Made by a program: the position numbers and the translations under genes | The notes under the pieces: model-generated | Told to the model about the DNA's origin: nothing | Databases searched by the model: none | Seen by the model: the letters and a program-made list of their open reading frames with translations, nothing else | Assembly (NCBI GenBank): GCA_963575745.1 | Contig: CAUYUJ010022392.1 | Coordinates: forward strand, 292,176 to 314,675 | DNA: 22,500 nt | Source: Prorocentrum cordatum | Taxonomy: Eukaryota > Sar > Dinophyceae > Prorocentrales > Prorocentraceae | Reading direction: 5' to 3' | In this document: positions 1 through 9,062 of the stretch, one piece after another | Layout: each line of letters opens with the position of its first letter | Position numbering within the stretch: the stretch's first letter is position 1

Positions 1-790
1 GCCAGCAACATCACCAAACGAACAACACATACAATGTAAGGCATGCTCGCAATCAAAACAAAACTAGCAATAAACAGTAAATCGGCGACATAAACCATCA
101 AGAAGAAAACACGCGATGGCGATGGTAACCAATACCAGGGATTCAACATTCAACAAGCAACACCAATCACACACTCAAACACGACAAGCAACCAACCAAG
201 ACCACGCAAGCACTAGCTAGCAACCGATGGCAAGCAACCAACTACAGCACGCTAACACGCACTACCACACAGCATCGAACAACTAATGAAAATCCAGCGG
301 TAGCCGCAATTCGAAACAACAACACCATCGACCACCCCAATCAGTGGTCCCCCCCCGCTAACTAATGGTAGACACCAAGCTTGTCCGCTCTTGCTGCAGA
401 CCGCTAAAGACTGTCTGCTCTCTTTTCTCGTCGTCGTTGCCATCCTTATCCTGCCCCCTTCTGGATCCATCTGCACGTGCTCATCCTGCTCCTGCTGCCG
501 CTGCCCTCTTCTACTCCTCCTCCTCCCTCCTTATCCGCTTCCTCTTGTCTTTCTCTTCTGGCCTCTCTGCTTTTTTTGCCGCTTTCGCAATGTCCCCCCA
601 AGCCGATTGCGTAGCAAATAATGTGCCACACCTTAATCTGCCGCTCAAATCTTCTGGGACACCCTGGTCGAGTACAGGACATAATTAAACGCGTTGGGAA
701 GGAATGTGTTTGAAATCAGACGCGGCGCGAGCGCACATTGCTCGACTCCCCAGTCTCTCAATTAGTCTCTAAATGTGTATGGCATCTCTT
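1..790. other. AC-rich then CT-rich low-complexity DNA, no gene recognised
   Basis: The first ~330 bases are A/C-rich with many short CAA, ACA and CAAC words. Positions ~415-590 are a pyrimidine-rich stretch with CTC and TCC runs. The open frames here give low-complexity Ser/Leu/Cys-rich peptides with no recognisable motif, so none is annotated as a gene. Confidence 0.6.
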
Positions 791-794
791 CGTA

Positions 795-943
795 CATATA
801 TATATATATATGCATACGTATGTGACATATAACAATACGTGATCTCTCTCTACTCTTTCTATTGTATATACCCTCTCCGCTCGCCCTGCTCTCTACTCGT
901 TCTCTCTCTCTCTCTCTGTATTTGTATATATATATATATATAT
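795..943. repeat. TA and CT microsatellites
   Basis: Three short simple repeats are visible: an (AT)n run at ~795-811, a (TC)n run at ~899-917 and a (TA)n run at ~924-943. No gene boundary is evident beside them. Confidence 0.85.
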
Positions 944-2068
944 GTACAACCTACTCTCTGGTGCCGACTGTCTACTCTCAACTCTCTATTCGGACGTGCC
1001 CGTAATGACCCAGACAACTGGCCGCAACCAAAAACCCTGGGACTGGAACCTTGAATCGAGCCAAGAACCCAAAAACCTGGCCGCCCACCGAACTCAACCC
1101 AGCCATGTTGCCACGCCCTTCAAATCCCAATAACCCGGAATCCTGGGAAACGGCCACCTACCAACATCTCTGGAGTCCGGGATTACTGGGAACCCGGCCG
1201 TCTATCGAAATCGTCAAGATAACCTCGCGTACTCTTTCAATTTTCGCTAGGAAGGAACCCTTCAGTACAAGCACCAGCTGCGAAATGACACGCAAACGCG
1301 CAACCAATATCGAGTAAGAGACAGCAAATTCGCCAGCAGTGAGTATCGGACGACAACTCTATCAGCAACCCAACACAATTGCGGGGACCTGATCCATCGT
1401 CGAATCCGCCGGTCTACCTTGCCGAATCCAGCGGGGTCACGATTTGGGGGTTGGGCATCACCAGCAATACCCCGGGAACGTGGAACAACTCCTGCAAGCA
1501 ATCCTGTTTAGGGACCACGCGGAACAATCAACGTATAGTCATGTTAGCGCCTACCGACACGCAGCGTTGAACTTTATATGATTGGTCGGGTTAAAAATAA
1601 AGCTGAATCATGTGCTCCTCAGTAATGACGCAAGATAGCTCAATTCGGAAAAAAGATTCGTTCCAAGGGCTTTCGCACTTTCCCATGAGCTTGCTTCTTG
1701 GATTTCCAACAGGACCTCGTGATGAATGGAAAGCTCTGGGGGTCTCACGCACAACGCCCAGAGCGGCGCGATAGCCACATATCCCGTGCCACTAAGCAAA
1801 CACATGGCGACCTCGCCTCGGCGAGCGCCGCTTCGGTTAGGGGGCTTCGCGAACTCCTTTCGGAGAGCCCGCAATGGCCCCCTCTCCTCGCGGTTCGACC
1901 CTCGGCTCATACGCCAACAACAGGGCCAATGTCAACTATGCCAGACAGGAGCCGCTGTTGGGGGAAAGGAGGCGACGGGGGGCTCCGGCAGGGGAGGGCA
2001 GGGCAGCCCTCGCCCGCGCCCCGACGCTCTCGGGAAAAAGGGCGGCCCCCCTGAGCAACTATTGCCGC
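944..2068. other. Unassigned intergenic DNA
   Basis: I see no conserved protein motif, RNA gene or clear repeat family. Between ~1000 and 1200 there are loose repeats of words such as AACCTGG, CCGGAAT and CTGGGA. Overlapping GC-rich frames at 1698-2148 give Arg/Pro/Gly-rich peptides typical of chance open frames at high GC. Confidence 0.45.
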
Positions 2069-2086
2069 GGGGGGGGGGGGGGGGGG
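2069..2086 (+). repeat. Homopolymer run of 18 G
   Basis: An uninterrupted run of 18 G sits exactly at the left edge of the ~165 bp tandem repeat. Its true length is uncertain because such runs are prone to assembly error. Confidence 0.85.
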
Positions 2087-2543
2087 AATTGCCTCCAACG
2101 CCCCACGGCCGTGCTAGCAAGGGGGACGTGGACAGCGCGCAGCAGTGAAAAGGACGGCCGCTGGGGCCCCAGATCGAGCCCGCCGCGTGCGTCCATCGAC
2201 CGCAGCCTAATAGAAAAGGAAGCGGCCTCCTGAGCAGCGGTCACCGCAACGGGGGGATTACCTCAGGCGCCTCACAGCCGTGCAAACAGGGGGAGGTGGA
2301 CAGCACGCAGAAATGACAAGGACGGCCTCCAAGGACCCCAGATCGAACCCGCCGCGCGAGACCAGCGCCCGCCAACCTAGAGAGAGCGGCCCCCCTGTGC
2401 AGCCGCCACCGCAGGGGGGAATTACCTCCGGCGCCCCGCGTGGGTGCAGGCAGGGCGAGTGGACACGCGCGCAACAGTGAAGAGGACGGCCACGGGGGCC
2501 CCAGATCGAACCCGCCGCGCAGGTCCAGGGACCGCAGAGTAAA
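2086..2543. repeat. Three-copy ~165 bp tandem repeat
   Basis: Three diverged units lie head to tail. The anchor ATTxCCTC falls at 2088, 2257 and 2421 (spacing 169 and 164). The anchor AGATCGARCCCGCCGCG falls at 2171, 2340 and 2503 (169 and 163). All units also share GGACGGCC followed by a GGCCCC-type block. On the minus strand each unit contains GGTTYGATCTGG, which resembles a tRNA T-loop or box B, but no box A or cloverleaf is visible. The array lies just beyond the 3' end of the minus-strand LINE, so it may belong to the element's 3' untranslated region or be an independent satellite. Confidence 0.85.
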
Positions 2544-2927
2544 CTACGCGCTGTACCTGATGGGGTGCCGATGCGCATATATAGGAAAAATGAAACAATC
2601 TCGGCTTCAGTCCGAATCGGAAGTCCCCCGATCCCGCTCCAGCCCCCCCCCGACATCGTCGGGCAAATCCGAGGACAAGGAGTGTGGGGACTGGCCGTCC
2701 AGGCCCTGCCAGAAAGACCCGCGGGCGCCCTGCTGTCGGTCTTCCACGCCTGGAACTCCTGCTTCACGACTGGCCGCGCTCGATGCGAAACTTGGTGGGG
2801 GCTGGGCGGCTTCGGGCCAGGCAACGCCGGGGGCCATATGGTGCAAGGCGTGCTCGCGGCGGTCCCTCGACAGTGACGCGTCGCGCGTCGCTGTTGCGGG
2901 TCCGGTGTATCCAGGAAACTGAAAACG

Positions 2928-3143
2928 CTAGATGCGCGCGAGGTTTTCCTTCCCTTTCTTCGAAGGGGGTTGGCAGGCATGCGGCAGACGACGCGGGTCC
3001 ACCGCTGCAGCGCGGCCGCTTCGGGCACTGAAATCAAGCGAGTGCCTTGGCCAGAACTGCAGCACATGCGACGGGTGAAGTTCCTCTCCCCCAACCCGAA
3101 CTCCCGACTCCGCCGCCCGAATCTCATCGACATTGGCGTGCAA
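2928..3143 (-). pseudogene. LINE C-terminal Cys-motif tail
   Basis: After RNase H the minus strand has SHVLQFWPRHSLDFSARSGR followed by AAAVDPRRLPHACQPP. In dinoflagellate LINEs, as I recall, the region after RNase H ends in a single zinc motif of the form C-x-x-C-G ... L-x-x-x-C. Here the first Cys pair appears as S-A-R-S-G while the last Cys remains, so the motif is lost. It is separated from RNase H by ~260 bases with no clear motif and is in another frame. Confidence 0.45.
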
Positions 3144-3399
3144 GATCGCTTCGCAACAAGCGGGGGGCCGGCGCTAGGTGGCGCGCGCCGTCTTGAAGCG
3201 GCCTTGGGCACGATCGTGTAACAAGTACTACAAATATAGTTCTTCGATTCTTCGAACCATGTAAGACGAATGGATGCTGTCTGGCTAAAACCATAACAAT
3301 CACTGAGGCTCTGCTCAGGCGCTCAGCGGACACCGGTTCGCGCTCGCACTCTGGCAGATCGAGTCTCGGCCAGCGTTGCAACAGTTTGCCCGCCAGCTT

Positions 3400-4030
3400 A
3401 GAAACCGCCTTAGGACACTCTGATACAAAACTTTAACGCATCTGGCTCTTGTTCCGAGGCTACAGGGTGAAGGTTGGCTCCTGCCTTCGCTGCTTTGTCA
3501 GCGGGGTCGTTTTCTAGCCTGTGCCATTTCTCTCGGGGTTCCGATCCAACCTCGTTGGGGTCGAGGTGGGCCCTGACTTTACCGACCTCCGAAATCTCAT
3601 TCAACGCCTTGTTGCAATAAGATCATGGAACCATCGTAGGGGCGCCATGGAGCTCCCTTGGGGCCTGGGCAAAGTCGACAACGTTTTTGCAATCGCCATA
3701 CGCCGAAGACGGGCCAGTGACTTCTATCCCAGCCCCCGCCAGTGCGGTGAATCCTCCACGCTGTGGCGTCTGCGGGAAAGGAACGACAATGGGCGCGTGA
3801 ATGGCGCGCTGCGCAGCCCCGCCCTCGTCGGCCAGACAAAGACCACACCCGGCCCTCGAAAGCTCCGAGACAAGATGTTTAAAACATCGCCCATCTACAA
3901 GGGTAGAAGCGCTGAAACTGCCATCATCAGGAGGGGGAACGTGCCAAACAACCTTCGCATCGAAATCTCGGGGCCGAGCCTGGGGCCGAGGGGGCGCGTC
4001 GCCAGGGCAAGGGGGGGCCCCATGCAAACC
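3400..4030 (-). pseudogene. LINE RNase H domain, interrupted
   Basis: RNase H would remove the RNA strand after first-strand synthesis. STLVDGRCFKHLVSELSRAG starts the domain, with the first catalytic Asp intact (codon 3893-3895). CGLCLADEGGAAQRAIHAPI forms the next strands. The second acidic position lies in QRGGFTALAGAG, where the expected Glu reads Gly (codon 3752-3754). SAYGDCKNVVDFA keeps the third acidic residue (codon 3692-3694). After an in-frame stop at ~3620 the same frame resumes with EVGKVRAHLDPNEVG and EKWHRLENDPADKAAKAG, giving the late His (3566-3568) and Asp (3497-3499). The recognisable match ends near HPVASEQE. Confidence 0.85.
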
Positions 4031-4571
4031 GGGCGCTCAATCAAGGGGTCCGACGGGTCAGCCGCGGCAGCGGTGTCGATGCTATCTTGGTGAACCAGCT
4101 CGGCTCTGAGCTCATCATGGCAAAGGCGCTCCCGGAGCCTGTGAAACGGCGTGTCTGACGCCTGACCGCATTGATCGCGGCGATCATTGTCCAGGATGGA
4201 GCTGGCTTGGACAGCGCGCCTTTACGTCCACAGGCCGTCGCAACGCAGACTGCGAATCCATCCCTTCTCCATCGTCGACCTCGAAGCTGTCCTGTGACGA
4301 TGTCAAAACACAATCGATCGCAGGGGGGCTGAGCTCGCCGCTGGAGTCTCGCTCGAGTTGTCAGAAGACCGCATCGCGAAACCGGGTCTCGAGTGGCGTT
4401 GGTGCCACCAATGTTAGTTGGATGGGTCGCCAAGGTCCGAGATAAGGGGTCACGAAGTCCGACGTGCTCCAGCCGATCCTAGCAGCAGGCAAACGCATGG
4501 CCGTCAAGGGCCCACTGACCCCCCTCCACTTGGGCGTCGGTCCTCGAAAGCTTCGTTCCAAAACTGCCTCA

Positions 4572-4637
4572 TGGTGGGGTGGGGGTGGGGGTGGGGTGGG
4601 GTGGGGTGGGGTGGGGGGGGGGGGGGGCATGGGGGTG
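4572..4637 (+). repeat. G-rich tract with many G4-5 runs
   Basis: Repeated GGGGT and GGGGGT words end in a run of ~15 G and a further GGGGG. It has far more than the four G-runs needed for a G-quadruplex. In the LINE sense strand it encodes poly-Pro/His (residues ~267-287 of the 4361-5428 frame). Confidence 0.88.
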
Positions 4638-4639
4638 TG

Positions 4640-5232
4640 GACAGCCCAGGCTTCTTTTCTGTATCTGACAATGGCGGCCGCAGAGCCTATCCAGGTGGGG
4701 TCGTCCTGGACAAGAACGGTGGAAGTAAGGGGTCTGCCCTTCGTTCTAGGCCGCGAAACTTTGCCCGCTTCGCGACGGAGTTTCGTGGGCTCGAAATCCG
4801 AAATGCCATGCAATTCGGCTCCGTAAAGAACGCCGGGCAGCGCTCCCGGGACCCAGGCCCGCCTCGTGAAACTGCCAAGCTGGGAGGGGGGCCTAATTAT
4901 TTTATGACTGGTACTCTTAATGTGGTGCGTTCTGATTTTGAGCTTTCCGCTGCGTTGTCCGATTCTCCTGGGCCTGCCAGCCGTGTCATCGATCCCGAGG
5001 TTGACCGCGCTATCGATGGGCTCTCCAGCCAAGGGGCCGAGGAAACTGCGGAGCTGCTCCTTCGCCTCCCTGCCAGAGGTAACAGAGGCAGCCTTGTCGC
5101 GCGAGATGCCGCGCTCCATCTCTGAAGCATTAGCGCTGTGGGGGCTATCGGACACGGGCTTCAAGCTGGCGGCGACATGGTTGACAGTGCCCGTGGCGGA
5201 GACGCCACTGTTATCGATGTATTGGTCCAGTT

Positions 5233-5263
<31 letters not shown>

Positions 5264-5300
5264 CGCGCGTGTATATATGTGCGTGTGTGTTAAACTATTT
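4640..5300 (-). pseudogene. LINE reverse transcriptase, motif C and thumb part
   Basis: Directly after a microsatellite-encoded Thr-His tract the frame reads QLDQYIDNSGVSATG. This is motif C, where the family has an aromatic residue, any residue, then Asp-Asp; here the second Asp is Asn (AAC at 5210-5212). The chain continues through AVNLGIDDTAGRPRR and RRAWVPGALPGVLYGAELHG (~4860-4805), then KLRREAG and DDPTWIGSAA. This block follows the palm in dinoflagellate LINEs and has the typical x-x-x-YGAE signature. Past ~4648 a poly-Pro stretch from a G-rich tract replaces the expected sequence. One open frame spans 4361-5428, but only this part is recognisable. Confidence 0.82.
5231..5291. repeat. 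TG/CG/TA compound microsatellite inside the LINE
   Basis: (TG)n passes into (CG)n and then into a short TATATGTGCG(TG)n tail. In the LINE sense strand it encodes Thr-His and Ala-Arg alternation and sits between reverse transcriptase motifs B and C, ~15 bases before the YIDN codons. Confidence 0.92.
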
Positions 5301-5369
5301 TTCTTCGGGGAATTATGTTGGAAGTGTCGACGCAGTAGACCCCGGCATGCGAAGTGGCGAAACTGCAGC

Positions 5370-5921
5370 CGGCGATAACTCCTCTCCAAAGGGAAAAAGG
5401 GGCCCACCACCAGGTTCTCCATGCTCATAAATCTGGCCGGACTGTAGGCGGAGAGACACAGCTTCTATATGGGCAGGAGGGAACTGGAGCTTGGCACAGT
5501 GAGCCTCCAGCCTCTCTAGGGAGATGCCGTCGAAAAACTTCGTCATGCCCCGGGGGGGGGTAGCAGGCGCTGCTCCCCTGGAGTTGGCCGCCCCGGACCT
5601 CGCCATTTGGCGCCAGTCGACATATGTGGCCCCAGAAAAGGCCCGCGCCGCGAAGTACGGCCAGGCGAAGCGGACTTCCCATAGCTGGGCGTAGACGCGA
5701 CGGCATCTCCCCCGGAGGCGGTATAGCGAGCAGAAAAGACCCATGGGGCGGTGACCGCCGTGAGGCTTCATCAGCAGGATGACTTGCGTGATCTGGAGCT
5801 GCAGTGACACGCGCGACGCGGATTCCATTGTCTGTATCATGGCGGAGACTGACTCGAGGCAATAATCCGACATCCAAGAATAGTGTCCCATGTGGAATCC
5901 GTCCAGGGCACAGACAGTCAT
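5370..5921 (-). pseudogene. LINE reverse transcriptase, fingers and palm part (motif A degenerate)
   Basis: The segment ITQVILLMKPHGGHRPMGLF (residues ~44-63 of this open frame) is the finger motif, with the Lys-Pro-x-Gly-Gly-x-Arg-Pro-x-Gly-Leu core. It is followed by YRLRGRCRRVYAQLWE, PYFAA and VDWRQMARS, the spacer seen between fingers and palm in dinoflagellate LINEs. Motif A appears as GMTKFFDGISLERLEAHC near 5550-5500; the first catalytic Asp position is Gly (GGC, codon 5547-5549), one transition away from Asp. The frame then fails just before motif B, whose peptide (VIAGCSFAT) is readable only after a frame change near 5385-5365. Polymerisation would be impossible from this copy. Confidence 0.82.
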
Positions 5922-5997
5922 CGTGGAATATTTCTTTGGGACTTCCCGGGTGAAGTCAACGCTGGGAGGGGGGGGGCGCTCTTGGATGGCCCTGAAC

Positions 5998-6543
5998 TCA
6001 GCGCCCTAAGCCTGGGGTTCGGCCTCCCAAATGCCCGAGAACGACGCGGCCTGAGTTTTCAATGGCGCCTGGGGGTCCGAAATCACGTGTCCCGCGGAAG
6101 AAGGGGTAGCGGTCGCGTTCCAGCCTGCCGCGGGCGGCCTGGCGATGTGGGCGTCTCCCTCCCTTCTCGATGTTGGCCAACCGCCAGCCATTCCACGCTT
6201 GACTAGCCAGGCTCCTTGCAGCGATCTGCTCCGCGCGCAAATCCTGGGAGATGTCCTCAAGCAGCTCGGCGTCATCGCACCCAGCTGCCTCGAAGTCTGC
6301 ATCGCTGCGAAGGTCGGCATAGGGCTGCGCCCCGGCCTTTGCGGCGCCAGCTGGACTCGCTGGGCCCGTTCTGACGCGCGATTTCGAATGCTCGTCGGGC
6401 AAGGCGCGAGAATTGGGAGCTCGCCGGCCCGCCCTCCCCCGGCGCCTCTGCCAACGGGTGGCGTGGGCCGAGAGAATCTTCTGAATGCCCCCCGGAGGGC
6501 CCCTTAGAAGATAGGCGCGCTGCTGGCTTTCAGGGGGGCCCAC
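5998..6543 (-). pseudogene. LINE linker between endonuclease and reverse transcriptase
   Basis: An open stretch of ~181 codons lies between the two catalytic domains in a frame different from both. It contains basic clusters (ATRWQRRRGRAGRRAP) and an acidic helix-like part (DAELLEDISQDLRAEQIA), followed by SLASQAWNGWRL. Charged, Trp-containing linkers are usual between the EEP and RT domains. I assign it from position and composition rather than from a diagnostic motif. Confidence 0.5.
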
Positions 6544-6939
6544 CTTGGTGCTTCTCCACTGGCGGAAAGCGTTGGCCGGTCATTTTTTTCGCCGAAGAGG
6601 ACAGGGTGGGGAACCTCGCTGGGTTTAGCGTGGACCACGGGTGCCCATTTCATCCTGGGGGGCGACTTCTAGCACCGTATCGGGTGGGCTTAGTACGAGC
6701 CACCTCAGCGACTTCGCACTCGGCAAGCTTGCTCCACTTGCGGTGCAAATGCGCGAGGGCCTCAGGGCAGCCCTGGGTCGACTGGCCAATGACGAGCCTG
6801 GGCAACGCTTCTCTTCCAACCGCCTCGACTCGTAGGGCCGATGGGGCGAACCGCGGGGGTGGGGGAGGGCTCGTCAAACGCCGGGGCCTGCAAGGAAGCC
6901 GCGCGTTCATGAAGAACGGGCCGCGCTGGCGAGTGATGG

Positions 6940-7570
6940 GGTGGCGCATGAATTGCAAGCGCTTCCTTGACCGCCCTCTCTAAGCCCTTGGAGGCGACGC
7001 AGAAATCGAGCGTTCTCGCCCTCCAGTGGCGAGGCGCGTGCCATCGCAGTCAGGCGCGAACGGCTGCCCTGAGAGACGCTCGGGGACTCTACTAGAACGA
7101 AGACTATCAGGGCACATGTTGGAACCACCGGCGATCAGCATTTCGGAGGCGTGGATATCTTGAAGGCCGCCGATAGCGCCCATGATGTCCACGTTTCTGT
7201 TCGAGAGTCCCTCGGGGCAGAGAACATGCATAGAAACCAAGAGAATATGGTGCTCATGATCCCCTGGGAGATGAGCGACTCCATCAACCGCTCGAGCTGG
7301 GGCGACTTCCGAAATTTGGCTTGGGGGCGGGTGAAGGCCTGAGAGACTGCGAGCTACGATCGCCGCTCCGCCCGAGCTGCCCTCGCCGACACCTGGGCGC
7401 GCAGGAAGGGGAACCCCCGTCCGACTATTGCGCAAGCACCGGGCCTGCGCACTGTCGCAGGCTTCCGACGAAGAGAGATGGCGTTCCTGAGCGGCCGCCG
7501 CGTGGGCCTGGGCCCCGTCGAAGCCATTCCAGGCACGACCCCCATGATGTGGCGTTCGTGGTTTCAAGAA
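6940..7570 (-). pseudogene. LINE EEP (apurinic-type) endonuclease domain, inactivated
   Basis: The EEP domain would nick the target DNA. Its motifs appear in order but in shifting frames. ETTNATSWGSCLEWL carries the N-terminal Asn (codon at 7554-7556). AAQERH carries the metal-binding Glu (codon at 7484-7486), after a frame change near 7510-7530. SSGGAAIVAR and the strand ILLVSMHVLCPEGLS.RN follow. Then comes MLIAGGSNMCPDSL, where the family has G-D-x-N; the catalytic Asp position reads Ser (codon 7121-7123). After another frame change, RTLDFCVASKGLERAV (LDF at 7002-7010) and HHSPARPV match the C-terminal Asp and the His-containing end, but the His of the usual P-H-x-P-V is not in place. At least two frameshifts plus the Asp loss make this a pseudogene. 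Confidence 0.8.
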
Positions 7571-7711
7571 TGAAGCCGAAACTATCCTGGGGCGGCGTCG
7601 GTGGCACCTGGAAGAAATCAAAACTGGAGCCCGCGCCGACGCGAGATGAGACCGCCTGGTCCCTCATACAAAACCCTCGGTCTACTGGGGGCCCCGTCCG
7701 AGGAATACTTA

Positions 7712-8386
7712 CACGGGAACGAAGGAACGTGATCCTGACCCCCCGCCCATGGGCCTGGACGGGGGGTCTCTGTTGCCCTGGGGGGGCAGGTCCCCCAGGG
7801 CTCGGCGAAGGCGAGTGCGAAGATCAGGGCTGGCCCCTGAGGACGGCGCCGCGTTGGCCTCAGTTCCTGCAGCAGCTCCTCCTGCGCCGCCTGCGAGGCC
7901 AGCGGCCTGGCCTGCGGCCTCGCCCTCGGCGCTTCCCGCAGCGGCTGCGCGGGGGGCAGATGCACCTGCTGCGTCGACTCCATATGCTGCGCGCCCCTCC
8001 TTTTTAGACATCCGAGCGAGGTGCCGCTGATGTTCCTCTCGGGCGTTCTGGAACTTTGACACAGCCTCGCCCAGGAGCTTCTTGGCCATGTCCTGGGAGC
8101 CCGTCTGCAGCAGCTTCTTCCTGTCAGCGAACTGCGACTGGTCCTCGGCCGTGAGGTCGTATTCGTCCAGGCTCGTGAACAGCTCATCATGCAACTGCAG
8201 GTTGGGCTCGTCGCCCGCCACGAGGGCCTTGAAACTGATTGCTGGTGACTTGGCCTGCTCGGCAGCAGGCTCGCGAGCGACCTCGTCCCTGATCTGGCCC
8301 ACGAAGTCTGTGTGCTTCGCTTGTTTCTCGTCCAACTCAGACGACAACGCACGAATACTGTCCTGGAGCTCCTGGGTTTCTTTCTG
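7712..8386 (-). pseudogene. LINE coiled-coil and Ala-rich linker segment
   Basis: This segment is in the same frame as the N-terminal piece, separated only by one TGA (8387-8389); together they form ~390 codons from 8881 to the TAA at 7709-7711. The first part (QKETQELQDSIRALSSELDE and onward) is heptad-like and rich in Glu, Lys, Gln and Leu, suggesting a coiled coil. The middle keeps acidic and Lys-rich helices. The last ~70 residues are Ala/Gly-rich low complexity. In related elements such a region joins the RNA-binding N-terminus to the endonuclease. No catalytic motif is present. Two more in-frame stops (TAG, TGA) lie between 7709 and 7665, where the endonuclease starts to be recognisable in a different frame. 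Confidence 0.6.
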
Positions 8387-8389
8387 TCA

Positions 8390-8881
8390 GCGGTCGAGCT
8401 TGTCCAGCTCTTTGTGCGGGCGCTTCTCCAAATGCCTAATCTTAGACTGGGCCTGCGAAGCACGGGTGTGCAAGCTGGCCTCTGGCTTTGGTACCAGGCT
8501 AGCTTGCAGGACACGTTTGGCTTTCTCGTACGGCTTTGCCAGCTCGGACTGCCCTTGTTTAGTGGCGATCGCCTGCAAGGAAAAAAGCTCGTCCATCGCG
8601 AGACCGTCGGTGTTGATCATATCGCGCGAAGGGGGTGGAGGCCATCCGCTGGAACGGCCAACGGGTCCGACAGGGAGTGGAAGCTGCACAGACCAAACTT
8701 GAGACTCAACATGGCCATCGTGATCAGAAGACATCGAACCGCCCTTAGAGCCGAAGTTTGTCTTGCGGTGCTTGCACCACCACCACCACCACTCCATGTT
8801 GTTCTCCCAGCAACCGCACGCCCGACATGTCCAAAAGGTCGGACGGTAGGGCGCCTTCCTCTGGGCCCAGGGCCCCGACAT
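8390..8881 (-). pseudogene. LINE N-terminal segment with zinc-ribbon-like motif
   Basis: I place the start at ATG 8879-8881, because the peptide from there (MSGPWAQRK...) runs straight into a Cys-rich motif. An upstream in-frame ATG at 9035-9037, just 3' of the leaders, is the alternative. Residues ~19-38 carry WTCRACGC, then WWWWWC, then KH. This CxxCxC...CxH arrangement could bind one zinc ion and resembles the nucleic-acid-binding ribbon at the N-terminus of dinoflagellate LINE proteins. The five Trp residues come from a CCA/TGG trinucleotide repeat at ~8777-8794, which probably expanded after insertion and may distort the motif. Downstream the chain becomes charged and Gln/Lys/Glu-rich, leading into a coiled coil. 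The frame ends at TGA 8387-8389 and continues unchanged beyond it. Confidence 0.65.
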
Positions 8882-8902
8882 GACTGCGGAATGGCGGAAA
8901 GG

Positions 8903-8977
8903 ATAGCAGGCGCCACCTGCGTACTGTAGGCTGAAAAAGGGGGGAGCAGGTGCCACCTGTACACGGTAGGCTGGAAA
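8903..8977. repeat. 40 bp tandem duplication in LINE 5' region
   Basis: GCAGGCGCCACCTGC at 8906 and GCAGGTGCCACCTGT at 8946 begin two ~35 bp copies, each ending in GTAGGCTGRAAA. The offset is 40 bp. They lie between the leader relicts and the probable LINE start codon at 8881, so they are in the 5' untranslated region. Confidence 0.75.
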
Positions 8978-9043
8978 GACGAAGCCCGAAAGCTCGGTCG
9001 TGCAGCGCCGTTCCGAAGTTCGCACGACCAAGCTCATAATCAA

Positions 9044-9062
9044 TCTGAGCCAGAACGGCTAC
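9044..9062 (-). other. Second, decayed DinoSL relict in tandem
   Basis: Directly after the first leader the minus strand reads GTAGCCGTTCTGGCTCAG. This matches leader positions 4 onward with two substitutions (A to G, T to C) and drift at the 3' end; the first three bases of the leader are missing. Two adjacent leaders imply two successive rounds of trans-splicing and re-integration, the inner, more decayed copy being older. This is the tandem-relict pattern described for recycled dinoflagellate cDNAs. Confidence 0.8.

Noticed and set aside
2086-2543. tRNA genes suggested by a T-loop-like word
   Set aside because: No acceptor stem, D-arm or box A could be fitted around any of the three copies.
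7618-8514. A 298-codon minus-strand open frame overlapping the LINE
   Set aside because: It is a shadow of the coiled-coil segment, whose heptad-like and acidic/basic pattern is in the other frame and continuous with the zinc-motif segment.
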